A stretch of DNA of 64,000 bases from Bacillota bacterium (GTDB lineage Bacteria > Bacillota > Clostridia > Acetivibrionales > DTU013), in the NCBI GenBank assembly GCA_023435305.1, contig JAEYRV010000042.1, positions 1 through 64,000 of the forward strand. The letters are read 5' to 3'. Made by a program: the position numbers and the translations under genes. The notes below the pieces were generated by a model. It worked only from the letters and a program-made list of their open reading frames with translations, did no database searches and had not been told where the DNA came from. Shown piece after piece: positions 9,451 to 18,609 of this stretch (positions within the stretch are counted from its first letter, which is position 1; every line of letters starts with the position of its first letter).

Positions 9451-10584
9451 CTACTTTTTCTTTCCGCCTTTTTTGTTTCCGCCCTTTTTGCCCTTACCGC
9501 TGTTTCCCTTGTTTTTGTTTCCGCCGGACGGCAGCTGTTTATTCCCTTTACCTGCACCGCTATCTATCGTACCGGTATTCTCTTCTGCTGGTACGGACTC
9601 CACTTCGATTAAAGCCGCCTTTTCCTTATCAGCCAATGCCTTTTGAGCGGCCGCCTTTTCCCTCATTTTATTGAGGAACATCTGCTGGAATATAGCAAAC
9701 ACATAGCCTGCCATCCAGTAAAGGATAACGCCGGCGGGCATCTGGAATGAAAACATGAGTGTCATTACAGGGCCCATGTAAAGCATTGAATTGCTCGAGC
9801 AGCCTGCAGGACCGCTCTGCTGCTGAGCGTTTGTGTTGGTCTTGGGCATGGCCAGTTTGCTTGATATATAAGTCGTAACTGTAGCCAGTATGACTAATAT
9901 CAATAATGGCAGCTGTATTTTCCAGCTATTCTGAAAATCTGAGAAAAGCGCTGCAGGATTGGCAATCTCTTCGAGATGCAGCCCGAGAAAGCTTTTGAAA
10001 TCGATCAGTTCCGTTTTGTCCAGGAAGCCTGTGACCTGTGTCAGCGCCTCCGGATTCTCATTAAAAAAGTTAAGGGCTTTTATATCACTATATGTTCCCC
10101 AAGACTTAACAACATCTTCAACTGTTTTTGGTATTTTAGGGTCGGACAGCAACGCATTGACTGCGACCTGTGCCTTTGCAGCAACATTTATAATGGCTGT
10201 CCTGGCTTCTTCTGTTTTTCCGAGCATGAACTTCAAAGGCTGAGCGATGACCCAGTACAGTGTAAGCAGTATGGGCATCTGGATCAGCAGCGGCAGACAG
10301 CCGCTGGCAGGATTATAATTATGTTCCTGATAAACCTTCATCAATTCCTGATTGAGCTTTTCCTTGTCATCCTTGTATCTCTTCTGGATGTCGTTTATCA
10401 GAGGCTGGATTTCCTGCATTTTTGTTGTTGACTTTTGCTGCTTGATAGTCAGCGGGAGAATCGCCAGTCTGACGATAACGGTGAAAATAATGATGGCAAG
10501 ACCGTAATTCTCAAAAGCTATGTCATAAATGAATTTAAGAACGATTCCCAGTACCTTTGCAATTGGATCAAGAGGACTAAACAT
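9451..10584 (-). CDS. yidC: membrane protein insertase YidC/Oxa1
   Basis: This 377-residue insertase places proteins into the cytoplasmic membrane. It has the conserved groove Arg (Arg39 in FTVIVRLAILP), the cytosolic hairpin with YKDDKEKLNQELMKVYQEH, and later membrane segments (QLPLLILVILATVTTYISS, GPVMTLMFSFQMPAGVILYW). It ends in a Lys/Gly-rich tail typical of YidC proteins that contact the ribosome. No lipobox Cys is seen at the N terminus, unlike Bacillus SpoIIIJ. It lies 43 bp after yidD. Confidence 0.95.
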   Translation of the reverse strand: MFSPLDPIAKVLGIVLKFIYDIAFENYGLAIIIFTVIVRLAILPLTIKQQKSTTKMQEIQPLINDIQKRYKDDKEKLNQELMKVYQEHNYNPASGCLPLLIQMPILLTLYWVIAQPLKFMLGKTEEARTAIINVAAKAQVAVNALLSDPKIPKTVEDVVKSWGTYSDIKALNFFNENPEALTQVTGFLDKTELIDFKSFLGLHLEEIANPAALFSDFQNSWKIQLPLLILVILATVTTYISSKLAMPKTNTNAQQQSGPAGCSSNSMLYMGPVMTLMFSFQMPAGVILYWMAGYVFAIFQQMFLNKMREKAAAQKALADKEKAALIEVESVPAEENTGTIDSGAGKGNKQLPSGGNKNKGNSGKGKKGGNKKGGKKK

Positions 10585-10627
10585 ATATTACTAATTCCCT
10601 TCTGTTAATTAACGCCAACCATCACGA

Positions 10628-10849
10628 CTACTTCACGGGATCATACCCTCCGGGATGGAAGGGATGACATTTGAGCAGACGCTTCAGTGCAAGCCAGCTC
10701 CCTTTCAGGGCACCATACTTTTTCAATGCATCTATGGCATATTGGGAGCATGTCGGATAAAACCTGCAGCTTCCCCGAGCCTTAAGCGGCGATATATATT
10801 TCTGATAAAACCGTATTAATGCTATCAGGATTTTTCCGATCCATCCCAT
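10628..10849 (-). CDS. yidD: membrane protein insertion efficiency factor YidD
   Basis: The 73-residue YidD-family protein has an N-terminal amphipathic helix (IGKILIALIRFYQKYISP) and the family Cys-containing core CRFYPTCSQYAIDALKKYG, ending in HPFHPGGYDPVK. YidD assists YidC. The start overlaps the end of rnpA by 25 bp, showing tight coupling. Confidence 0.93.
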   Translation of the reverse strand: MGWIGKILIALIRFYQKYISPLKARGSCRFYPTCSQYAIDALKKYGALKGSWLALKRLLKCHPFHPGGYDPVK

Positions 10850-11190
10850 TTCATCTCATCAAAAGCCCGCACTTTTTTTAAAAGGAACTTCATTTCCTTC
10901 CGGATTTCCGTAAATCCATATTCCGTTTCCGTGTTTCTCGCTGCAAACACAATATCGAGGCCGTCAGGGATATACTCTTCATAAAATCTGTAGTTCTCCC
11001 TGATCAGTCTCTTTACCCTGTTGCGCCTGACGCTCTTTCCAACCTTCTTGCTGGCTGTGATACCCAGCCTGTTCTCTCCCGTTCTGTTCCTCATCACATA
11101 TATGACCATGTACCTTCCCGGGAAGAACCTGCCTTTCTTATAAATACGAGCAAACTCGTAGTTTTTCTTCAATGGTATCGTTTTTTTCAT
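10825..11190 (-). CDS. rnpA: ribonuclease P protein component
   Basis: RnpA binds the RNase P RNA and helps process tRNA 5' ends. The signature NRVKRLIRENYR is present. The frame is open for nine codons upstream of the chosen ATG (to 11217), but GAGG five bases before the ATG at 11190 gives the family start MKKTIPLKKNYEF, so 121 residues are assigned. It is separated from rpmH by a small attenuator-like hairpin. Confidence 0.93.
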   Translation of the reverse strand: MKKTIPLKKNYEFARIYKKGRFFPGRYMVIYVMRNRTGENRLGITASKKVGKSVRRNRVKRLIRENYRFYEEYIPDGLDIVFAARNTETEYGFTEIRKEMKFLLKKVRAFDEMKWDGSEKS

Positions 11191-11242
11191 TTTTCCCTCG
11201 CCGCCGGCTGAGAACATCTGCAGCGCAAACTGTCAATGAAAG

Positions 11243-11265
11243 AAAAAGACCACACTTATGCGGTC
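11243..11265 (-). terminator. rpmH-rnpA attenuator hairpin
   Basis: Immediately after the rpmH stop codon the minus strand has GACCGCA, loop TAAG, TGTGGTC (seven pairs, one G-U), then TTTTTCTTT. It looks like a weak intrinsic terminator between rpmH and rnpA. Partial readthrough would give more L34 message than RnpA message; that role is inferred. Confidence 0.6.
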
Positions 11266-11400
11266 TTACGCTGAAAGCACTTTTCTTCCCTTAAGCCTGC
11301 GTCTCTTCAAAACCTTTCTGCCGTTGCTCGTGCTCATTCTTTTTCTGAAGCCGTGTTCAACGCTTCTCTGTCTTTTCTTAGGCTGATATGTCCTTAACAC
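11266..11400 (-). CDS. rpmH: 50S ribosomal protein L34
   Basis: A 44-codon gene translated from the minus strand with a GTG start at 11400. The product contains TYQPKKRQRSVEHGFRKRM and ends KGRKVLSA, the complete L34 consensus. A G-rich ribosome site lies upstream. It is the first gene of the leftward origin operon. Confidence 0.97.
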   Translation of the reverse strand: MLRTYQPKKRQRSVEHGFRKRMSTSNGRKVLKRRRLKGRKVLSA

Positions 11401-11523
11401 AGTAACACCCCCGTTCCTTGCTGCAGGTAAGCTATCGCTTTTACCTATAAGTATTTGCTGTTATTTATTTATTTAAACAGTATTCGTTCAATATGATGTC
11501 CGTAATAAAAAGACATCACGCCA

Positions 11524-11553
11524 ATTATATATTAAAATATTCTGTAATGTCAA
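11524..11553 (-). promoter_or_regulatory. rpmH promoter
   Basis: On the minus strand: perfect TTGACA (11548-11553), an 18-bp spacer, perfect TATAAT (11524-11529). This is a strong sigma-A type promoter driving rpmH and the leftward operon. Confidence 0.8.
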
Positions 11554-11559
11554 GAAACT

Positions 11560-11870
11560 CTTTACTATTTCGTCACATCAGATAACATAAAAATTTTTCC
11601 AAAGCACATACATGACAAAGTGAAGAAATTTCTTCATTAGTGCACTACGTATTAAGGGCTGTGGATAAATGAAGATTTCTTGCTCTAATTGTGGATAACT
11701 AGTCCATTTTTCAATTGAATATTACCCTCAAGTTTGATATATTTATTTATACTTACAATAAACGGTCTGACAAAAGATAAAGAAGCATCTGAAAATCCTT
11801 AACGGTTATGCGTCAATTCATTAACTGTTAGCTCGAATATCGATAATAACTAACCTTGTGGAGGAAACAT
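11560..11870. other. oriC, dnaA-upstream part
   Basis: This is the gene-free interval between rpmH and dnaA. It holds two perfect DnaA boxes, TGTGGATAA at 11660-11668 and 11690-11698, both in the same orientation 30 bp apart, embedded in A/T-rich DNA. Gene direction switches here from leftward to rightward. The location upstream of dnaA with boxes matches the bipartite origins of Firmicutes. Confidence 0.75.
11715..11743 (+). promoter_or_regulatory. dnaA promoter candidate
   Basis: TTGAAT (11715-11720), 17-bp spacer, TATATT (11738-11743). It lies just downstream of the two DnaA boxes, which would allow autoregulation by DnaA. Assignment is by consensus only. Confidence 0.4.
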
Positions 11871-11871
11871 C

Positions 11872-13206
11872 ATGAACATGCCTATATCCAGTCTCTGGCC
11901 CAGAGTACTTGATCTGTTGAAGAACGAATTGACGGAGATCAGCTACAACACCTGGATAAGAACAATTGAACCCTATTCTGTCAATTCCAATACGATAGAG
12001 CTTGTAGTACCAACAGAGTTTAACAAGGGCATACTGGAATCAAGATACATACCGCTTATTTCCAATGCGATCAGACATCTGACATCCAGGGAATATACGC
12101 TTATAGCCTCTCTTCCTTCACAGGAATCACAGCATAAGCTCAATCACTCTACAGAACAGCCGGCAAGTGACGACCCATATAATTCTATACTGAACCCAAA
12201 ATATACCTTTGACACCTTTGTCATAGGAAACGGGAACAGGCTTGCCCATGCCGCCTCCGTTGCTGTAGCCGAGGCTCCTGCCCAGGCATACAACCCTCTT
12301 TTTCTTTATGGGGGCGTTGGTCTTGGCAAGACACATCTGATGCATGCAATAGGACATTATATACTTACGCAGAACCCGGCATCCAAAGTGTTGTATGTTT
12401 CTTCGGAGAAGTTTACAAATGAGCTGATCAATGCAATAAAGGATGACAGAAACGAAGAATTCAGAAGCAGGTACAGAAACATAGACGTACTGCTGATAGA
12501 CGATATACAGTTCATAGGCGGCAAGGAAAGGACCCAGGAGGAGTTTTTCCATACCTTCAATGCGTTGTATGAAGCAAACAAGCAGATCATTATCTCCAGC
12601 GACCGTCCTCCAAAGGAGATAACTACACTGGAGGACAGACTTCGCTCAAGGTTTGAGTGGGGACTCACGGCAGATATCCAATCTCCCGATCTGGAGACCC
12701 GAATAGCTATATTAAGGAAAAAGGCCCAGCTTGAAAACATAATGATACCTGACGATGTACTCACATTCATCGCCGACAAGGTCATATCAAACATACGTGA
12801 ACTGGAAGGCGCTTTAAACAGAGTTATAGCATATTCTTCACTTACTGAAACGGAGGTTTCAGTCGATCTTTGCGCAGAAGCGCTGAAAGAGATACTGGCA
12901 GCCTCGAACAACAGGATCATAGACTCAAAGCATATAATTGAAGCCGTATCAAGGTACTTCGATCTGAGACCTGAAGAATTCCTTTCACAAAAGAGAAACA
13001 GGAACATTTCATATCCAAGGCAGATAGCGATGTATCTTTGCAGAGATATCATGGGCCTTTCTCTTCCCAAGATAGGAGAAGAATTCGGAGGCAGGGATCA
13101 CACGACTGTAATACATGCTATACAGAAGATCGAGGGGGATATCCAGATAAATCAGGAAACCAGGCGCACTGTTGAAGAACTGAGAAGAAATGTAACAGGG
13201 AAATAA
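11872..13206 (+). CDS. dnaA: chromosomal replication initiator DnaA
   Basis: DnaA is the AAA+ initiator that opens oriC. The 444-residue protein has domain I (LWPRVLDLLKNEL), a short linker, the AAA+ core with Walker A GGVGLGKTH and Walker B LLIDDIQF, and domain IV with the DnaA signature GGRDHTTVIHAIQKI. GTGGAGGAAA precedes the ATG; a second in-frame ATG lies two codons later. Confidence 0.98.
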   Translation: MNMPISSLWPRVLDLLKNELTEISYNTWIRTIEPYSVNSNTIELVVPTEFNKGILESRYIPLISNAIRHLTSREYTLIASLPSQESQHKLNHSTEQPASDDPYNSILNPKYTFDTFVIGNGNRLAHAASVAVAEAPAQAYNPLFLYGGVGLGKTHLMHAIGHYILTQNPASKVLYVSSEKFTNELINAIKDDRNEEFRSRYRNIDVLLIDDIQFIGGKERTQEEFFHTFNALYEANKQIIISSDRPPKEITTLEDRLRSRFEWGLTADIQSPDLETRIAILRKKAQLENIMIPDDVLTFIADKVISNIRELEGALNRVIAYSSLTETEVSVDLCAEALKEILAASNNRIIDSKHIIEAVSRYFDLRPEEFLSQKRNRNISYPRQIAMYLCRDIMGLSLPKIGEEFGGRDHTTVIHAIQKIEGDIQINQETRRTVEELRRNVTGK

Positions 13207-13440
13207 TTATCCCCAGAAAATGTTGATATGGGGAGAAATGATATGTTGGTAAATTGTTGATATTTTATATAAGCTTGATAAAGCTAAATACACCAACAAA
13301 TAATCAACATAAGTATCAACAGTCGAAACTCAGCAATTATATGGCTTTGACGTAGTTATACACCGTATCAACAGCACTTACTATTATTACTGTTTTTTGT
13401 TTATATTATATTTTAAATAAAAAGTACCGGAGGTTGACAA
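13207..13440. other. oriC, dnaA-dnaN intergenic part
   Basis: A very A/T-rich spacer with five copies of a TGTTGAT core: TGTTGATA at 13221 and 13255 on the plus strand, ATCAACA at 13303, and TATCAACA at 13314 and 13366 on the other. TATCAACA differs by one base from the TATCCACA core of the DnaA box. Near-boxes TTATCCCCA (13207) and TTATACACC (13356) are also present. It probably holds the unwinding region and weak DnaA sites; this is inference from position and similarity. Confidence 0.6.
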
Positions 13441-14544
13441 ATGAAGATAATATGTTCGAAAGAAAATTTACTGGATGGTATCAATATTGTACAGAAGGCT
13501 GTTTCGACCAAGACTACTCTTCCAATACTGGAAGGTATACTGCTTGAAGCAGACGAAAAGATAAAGATGACAGGAAATGACCTTGAGATAGGAATAGAAT
13601 GCTACGTAGATGCAGATGTAAAGAAAAAAGGCTCCATTGTTCTCAATTCAAGGATGTTCGGAGACATAGTAAGAAGACTTCCTGATTCGGAGGTTTTGAT
13701 AGAGGTTAGAGAAAACAATTCGGTCGTGATCGAATGTGAAAACTCTTTCTTTGAGATAAAGGGAATATCGTCCGATGGTTTTCCTGCTCTTCCATCCATA
13801 GAAAAGGAGGAAGGCATCAAAATAAGCAAAAAGATATTAAAGGATATGATCAAGCAGACGATTTTCGCAGTCAGTATAGATGAGAACAGACCAATACTGA
13901 CAGGCTCGCTTTTTGAATACAGATCAGGGAAGCTCACCATTGTTTCAATTGATGGTTACAGACTGGCAATGAGGAACTACAGCTCAGAAAATGAAACTGA
14001 AGGAACTCCCAGAAATCTTGTGATACCAGGAAAGACATTAAATGAGATAGCAAAAATAATACAGCCTGTAGATGAAGATATATACATATACGCTGCAGGA
14101 AACCAGATACTGTTTGATATGGGAAACTGCATTATGACCAGCAGACTGCTTGAGGGTGAATATCTCAATTATATGGGAATAATACCAAGTGAGCATGAAA
14201 CAAAGTTAACTGTTAATACAAAGGATCTTCTGGCATGCTTTGAGAGAGCAGCTCTCGTTATCACAAATGAAGAGAGACGCTATCCGGTCAAGCTTGACAT
14301 ATCTGATGATGTGACTGTTATAACAGCCAATACAGAGGCGGGCAATGTCAGAGAAGAGATAAGAGCCGAAATGGAAGGAAAGAAGCTGGAAATATCCTTC
14401 AATCACAGATACTTTATCGATGCACTGAGAGTGATAGATAATGAAATGGTAGATATATTATTCACTACAAGTATTGGGCCATGTACAATAAAGCCATTGC
14501 AGGGGAATGATTTTGCATATTTGGTGCTGCCAATAAGAAAGTAA
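13441..14544 (+). CDS. dnaN: DNA polymerase III beta sliding clamp
   Basis: The 367-residue clamp encircles DNA and tethers the polymerase. It shows the three-domain clamp layout, beginning MKIICSKENLLDGINIVQKAVS and ending with the conserved C-terminal VLPIRK. CCGGAGG precedes the ATG. It follows dnaA across the 234-bp origin spacer. Confidence 0.98.
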   Translation: MKIICSKENLLDGINIVQKAVSTKTTLPILEGILLEADEKIKMTGNDLEIGIECYVDADVKKKGSIVLNSRMFGDIVRRLPDSEVLIEVRENNSVVIECENSFFEIKGISSDGFPALPSIEKEEGIKISKKILKDMIKQTIFAVSIDENRPILTGSLFEYRSGKLTIVSIDGYRLAMRNYSSENETEGTPRNLVIPGKTLNEIAKIIQPVDEDIYIYAAGNQILFDMGNCIMTSRLLEGEYLNYMGIIPSEHETKLTVNTKDLLACFERAALVITNEERRYPVKLDISDDVTVITANTEAGNVREEIRAEMEGKKLEISFNHRYFIDALRVIDNEMVDILFTTSIGPCTIKPLQGNDFAYLVLPIRK

Positions 14545-14576
14545 TCAAATAAGAAATAATATTTGGAAGGCAGGCT

Positions 14577-14789
14577 TTGATTTTGGAAAAGGTGAAGATA
14601 CAAACAGAATACATAAAGCTGGAACAGCTGATGAAGCTCGCAGGCATAGTTGGAAGCGGCTCGGATGCAAAGCAGATCATATCGGTCGGAGAAGTAAGTG
14701 TAAATGGAAATGTTGAACTGCAAAGAGGGAAGAAATTAAGACCGGGAGATATCATCGAGTTTCAAGGAAAGAAATATGCTGTTGAATAA
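14577..14789 (+). CDS. yaaA: S4 domain protein YaaA
   Basis: The 70-residue S4-like RNA-binding protein sits between dnaN and recF as in Bacillus, where the orthologue is linked to late 50S assembly. The S4 fold is recognisable in KLEQLMKLAGIVGSGSDAK and SVNGNVELQRGKKLRPGD. A TTG start is used; GGAAGG lies six bases upstream. Confidence 0.88.
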   Translation: MILEKVKIQTEYIKLEQLMKLAGIVGSGSDAKQIISVGEVSVNGNVELQRGKKLRPGDIIEFQGKKYAVE

Positions 14790-14832
14790 GCTGCAGCAGA
14801 AATTTTTCACAATAGTGTGAAGGAGTACTTCC

Positions 14833-15945
14833 TTGCGAATAAAAAGTGTAAAATTAAAGAATTATAGAAATTATGATGAGGCAAAAGTTGGGTTCTCTGA
14901 TACATATAATATAATATATGGAAATAACGCCCAGGGAAAAACAAATGTAGTAGAAGCAATTTTTTTGTGCGCATCGGGGAGATCTCACAGGACCTCAAGA
15001 GATAATGAACTTCTTAAATATGGATGCAGTTTTTTTGAAATAAAACTGGATTATGAAAAAGAGAACGTAAATGAAGAAATACATGTAACGTACAATAGCG
15101 ATCAGAAGAAAAAAATATCTATAAATGAAATCCCGCTTAAAAAAATAGGTGACCTGATGGGTCATTTGAATGCGGTAATGTTTTCACCGGAGGATCTGCT
15201 CCTGATAAAACAGGGACCTGTGGAAAGAAGACGTTTTATAGATATTACGCTTAGTCAGCTGAGACCATCATATTTCTATGATCTGCAGCAGTATTCAAAA
15301 ATATTGTTCCAACGTAACAATCTCCTTAAGAGTATAAGTATAAACAGAAAGCTCGCTGACACATTGGAGGTTTGGGATCATCATCTGATAAAGACCGGGA
15401 CCCGTATCATGAAAGCCAGGATTCAATTCATAAAAAGGCTGGACGAGCTGTCAGGTCTGCGTCACGAGAGGCTTACAAATCGTGAGGAAAAGCTGGAATT
15501 GAATTATGATCCTTCTTTCGAGATAAAAGGGATCGAAAATGAAAATGATATTGAAGAACTATTCAGAAAGAACATAATCAGAAACAGAGAAAAGGAAATA
15601 TTGAAGGGATCAACTGCGGCAGGTCCTCACAGAGATGACATAGATATTATTTTAAATGGAGAAAGTACAAAGGTATACGCTTCACAGGGTCAGCAGAGGA
15701 CATCCGTATTATCGATAAAGCTGGCTGAAATAGATCTGATGAAGGAAGAAACAGGTGAATTTCCGGTCTTGCTGCTGGACGATGTGCTATCGGAGCTGGA
15801 CGACAGACGAAAGGAATATCTGCTTGATAATATTGACGGAATGCAGACATTTATAACTAGTACGGAGAAGAGGTTCTTTACGAGAAGCAGTGAGAGAGCA
15901 AGATTTTTTATTGTACAGTCCGGGAATATAAGTACAGAAAAATAA
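14833..15945 (+). CDS. recF: DNA replication and repair protein RecF
   Basis: RecF is an SMC-like ATPase that helps RecOR load RecA at gaps. The 370-residue protein has Walker A GNNAQGKTN, a signature near QGQQRTSVLSIKLAE, and Walker B VLLLDDVLSELDDRR. A TTG start is preceded by GAAGGAG. It sits in the standard dnaN-yaaA-recF-remB-gyrB order. Confidence 0.97.
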   Translation: MRIKSVKLKNYRNYDEAKVGFSDTYNIIYGNNAQGKTNVVEAIFLCASGRSHRTSRDNELLKYGCSFFEIKLDYEKENVNEEIHVTYNSDQKKKISINEIPLKKIGDLMGHLNAVMFSPEDLLLIKQGPVERRRFIDITLSQLRPSYFYDLQQYSKILFQRNNLLKSISINRKLADTLEVWDHHLIKTGTRIMKARIQFIKRLDELSGLRHERLTNREEKLELNYDPSFEIKGIENENDIEELFRKNIIRNREKEILKGSTAAGPHRDDIDIILNGESTKVYASQGQQRTSVLSIKLAEIDLMKEETGEFPVLLLDDVLSELDDRRKEYLLDNIDGMQTFITSTEKRFFTRSSERARFFIVQSGNISTEK

Positions 15946-16024
15946 TAAATCAGGTAATCATTTGCACAGAATATTTATTTAATATAGAATATATAGGAAC
16001 AACAAATATTGCAGGAGGAAGGTA

Positions 16025-16288
16025 ATGTTTTTACATATAGGATCTGATGTAGTGATACCATTAAAAAATGTAATAGCTATTCTGGATATAGAAACTACTA
16101 CATTGTCGAAGGATAGCAGGGATTTTTTAAAGACCGCGGAAGAGGAAGGGTTTATAGAAGCAATATCAACTGACCTTCCAAGATCATTTGTAATAACGGA
16201 AGAAGATAAAAAGAGCAAAATATACCTTTCTCCTATTTCATCAGTGACGCTGCAGAAAAGGTGCGGATTTGTAGAGGGTATATCCTAA
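16025..16288 (+). CDS. remB: RemB-like DUF370 regulator (YaaB)
   Basis: The 87-residue DUF370 protein starts MFLHIGSDVVIPLKNVIAI, the family signature. In Bacillus, RemA and RemB control biofilm matrix genes. Its position between recF and gyrB matches yaaB/remB. AGGAGG precedes the ATG. Confidence 0.85.
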   Translation: MFLHIGSDVVIPLKNVIAILDIETTTLSKDSRDFLKTAEEEGFIEAISTDLPRSFVITEEDKKSKIYLSPISSVTLQKRCGFVEGIS

Positions 16289-16331
16289 TACTATAGAGAA
16301 AATAATCGGAGAGATTATGCAGGAGGCAAAC

Positions 16332-18260
16332 ATGGAAGGCAGGATAGGCGAAAATCACAACAAATATGATGAAAATCAGATACAGGTGCTGGAAGGCCTG
16401 GAGGCTGTCAGAAAAAGACCTGGCATGTATATTGGCAGCACTTCTCTGAGAGGACTTTATCATCTGGTATATGAGATTGTTGCAAACAGTGTTGACGAAG
16501 CTCTGGCAGGAAGATGCGACAAAATAGAAATAACCATCGAGAAGGATAATTCTGTCACTGTTATAGACAATGGAAGCGGCATCCCGGTAGGTATCCATCC
16601 AAAGATGGGCATACCGACGGTAGAGGTTGTACATACGATACTGCATGCAGGCGGAAAATTCGGCGGAGGAGCATATACTGTTTCCGGCGGACTCCACGGA
16701 GTAGGAGCATCAGTTGTAAATGCTTTATCAGAGTATCTTGAAGTTAATGTAGCAAGAGAAGGTAAAATATTCCGTCAGAGGTATGAGAGAGGGAAAACCG
16801 TTACTCCTCTTGAGGTTATAGGAGAAGCGGATTATACCGGAACAAAGACACATTTCAAACCTGATCCTGATATATTTGAAGATACGGTTTTTGAATTTGA
16901 AGCGTTGCTGTCAAGGTACCGCGAAATGGCATTTTTAAATAAAGGCATACATATACGCCTGATTGATGACAGGAAAGAGGAACGAAGAGAAGTTGACCTG
17001 CATTATGAAGGCGGTATAGTTTCTTTTGTTGAATACATAAACAAGGATAAGGAAGTTCTTCATGACCTCCCGATATACATAGAGGGAGAGAAGGATGGAT
17101 CTTTTTGTGAAATTGCCATGCAGTATAATGACCGCTATGTAGAAAACCTGTTCAGCTATGCAAATAATATTGCAACAACTGAAGGCGGTACTCACCTGAC
17201 AGGATTCAAGACTGCAATAACAAAGGTAATAAATGACTATGCAAGAAAGTACAACATGTTAAAGGAAAATGACAAGAACCTCATGGGTGAGGACGTAAGA
17301 GAAGGTTTGACAGCAATAGTCAGTGTAAAGCTGCTTGATCCTCAGTTTGAGGGCCAGACAAAAACAAAGCTTGGAAACAGCGAGATAAGAAGTCTTGTTG
17401 AGGGCGTCGTATCTGAAAAGCTTGCAAATTACCTGGAAGAAAATCCGTCCGTGTCAAGGATAATACTGGACAGGTGCCTTACGGCATCGAGAGCAAGAGA
17501 TGCGGCAAGAAAGGCAAGGGAGCTTACGAGAAGGAAGAGCGCTCTGGAATTTACGACATTGCCGGGAAAACTGGCAGACTGCTCAAACAGAGATCCTTCA
17601 GTGTGTGAAATATACATAGTAGAGGGCGACTCGGCAGGCGGCTCGGCAAAACAAGGCCGTGACAGAAAATTTCAGGCAATACTGCCCCTTTGGGGAAAGA
17701 TGCTCAATGTTGAGAAATCAAGGATAGATAAGGTATATGACAATGAGAAGCTGACTCCTGTTATAACCGCTCTCGGAGCAAATATTGGAGAGGATTTCGA
17801 TATAACAAAGCTAAGGTATGATAAAGTAATAATAATGGCTGATGCTGATGTCGACGGATCTCATATCAGGACTTTACTGCTCACATTTTTCTATAGATAT
17901 ATGAAGCCTCTGGTTGAGCAGGGACATGTATACATAGCCATGCCCCCACTCTTTAAGGTATATAAGGGAAAAGAAGAATATTATGCCTATAATGAAAAAG
18001 AGGTTGAAAAAATACAGAGGGAGCATAACTGGAAGAAGGAAGATTGCGATATCCAAAGATATAAGGGTCTTGGTGAGATGAGTTCTGAGCAGCTTTGGGA
18101 GACGACAATGAACCCGGAGACAAGAACTATGCTGAGGGTCGAGCTAGAAGATGCCGTAGCAGCAGACAAAATCTTCACGGTGCTCATGGGTGATAAGGTT
18201 GAACCGAGAAAGGAATTCATTCAGGAGAATGCAAAATATGTAACGAATTTGGATATCTAG
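16332..18260 (+). CDS. gyrB: DNA gyrase subunit B
   Basis: GyrB is the ATPase subunit of gyrase. The protein has the GHKL ATP site (VDEALAGRCDKI, DNGSGIPVGIHP, GGLHGVGASVVNALS), the Toprim domain (EGDSAGGSAKQGRDR, MADADVDGSHIRTLLL) and the C-terminal QRYKGLGEM region. The start is set at the second ATG because AGGAGG lies six bases before it; an upstream in-frame ATG at 16317 lacks a comparable site. This gives 642 residues. No gyrA follows; a terminator does. Confidence 0.97.
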   Translation: MEGRIGENHNKYDENQIQVLEGLEAVRKRPGMYIGSTSLRGLYHLVYEIVANSVDEALAGRCDKIEITIEKDNSVTVIDNGSGIPVGIHPKMGIPTVEVVHTILHAGGKFGGGAYTVSGGLHGVGASVVNALSEYLEVNVAREGKIFRQRYERGKTVTPLEVIGEADYTGTKTHFKPDPDIFEDTVFEFEALLSRYREMAFLNKGIHIRLIDDRKEERREVDLHYEGGIVSFVEYINKDKEVLHDLPIYIEGEKDGSFCEIAMQYNDRYVENLFSYANNIATTEGGTHLTGFKTAITKVINDYARKYNMLKENDKNLMGEDVREGLTAIVSVKLLDPQFEGQTKTKLGNSEIRSLVEGVVSEKLANYLEENPSVSRIILDRCLTASRARDAARKARELTRRKSALEFTTLPGKLADCSNRDPSVCEIYIVEGDSAGGSAKQGRDRKFQAILPLWGKMLNVEKSRIDKVYDNEKLTPVITALGANIGEDFDITKLRYDKVIIMADADVDGSHIRTLLLTFFYRYMKPLVEQGHVYIAMPPLFKVYKGKEEYYAYNEKEVEKIQREHNWKKEDCDIQRYKGLGEMSSEQLWETTMNPETRTMLRVELEDAVAADKIFTVLMGDKVEPRKEFIQENAKYVTNLDI

Positions 18261-18281
18261 TACGGAGTAGTTATTAAGAAA

Positions 18282-18297
18282 TGTTTCACGTGAAACA
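18282..18297. other. parS site 1
   Basis: A perfect 16-bp palindrome TGTTTCACGTGAAACA, the canonical Spo0J/ParB nucleation site, 22 bp after the gyrB stop codon. Confidence 0.93.
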
Positions 18298-18322
18298 TTG
18301 AAAGAGAATAAAAGAAAGATAT

Positions 18323-18361
18323 AAAGCTCTCATCAATAAGCTGATGAGAGCTTTGTTTTTT
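18323..18361 (+). terminator. gyrB terminator
   Basis: A perfect 13-bp stem (18323-18335 with 18342-18354) with a six-base loop is followed by TTTGTTTTTTA. It closes the dnaA-gyrB gene string. Confidence 0.85.
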
Positions 18362-18429
18362 ATGTGCTAATTGTGGGTGACGTAGGAGTTACCTGTGATT
18401 TTATGCTTTATTGATTCTTAGTGACGAAA

Positions 18430-18445
18430 TGTTTCACGTGAAACA
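18430..18445. other. parS site 2
   Basis: A second exact copy of TGTTTCACGTGAAACA, in the 550-bp gene-free stretch between gyrB and soj. Confidence 0.93.
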
Positions 18446-18593
18446 TTTTATAACAAGATAAAATGTATTGATCGACTTGAGTTCTATATATTATATTGAA
18501 GGAAAGAGTAGAGATATCACTTGATTTGTTAATGGACTGTTTATACAATAATTTCATTCTATAATTGCAGACTCTCTGAACCGATGTGAAAAA

Positions 18594-18609
18594 TGTTTCA
18601 CGTGAAACA
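18594..18609. other. parS site 3
   Basis: A third exact copy of TGTTTCACGTGAAACA in the same spacer. The remainder of the spacer holds the gyrB terminator and an extended -10 promoter and is otherwise A/T-rich with no gene seen. Confidence 0.93.
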
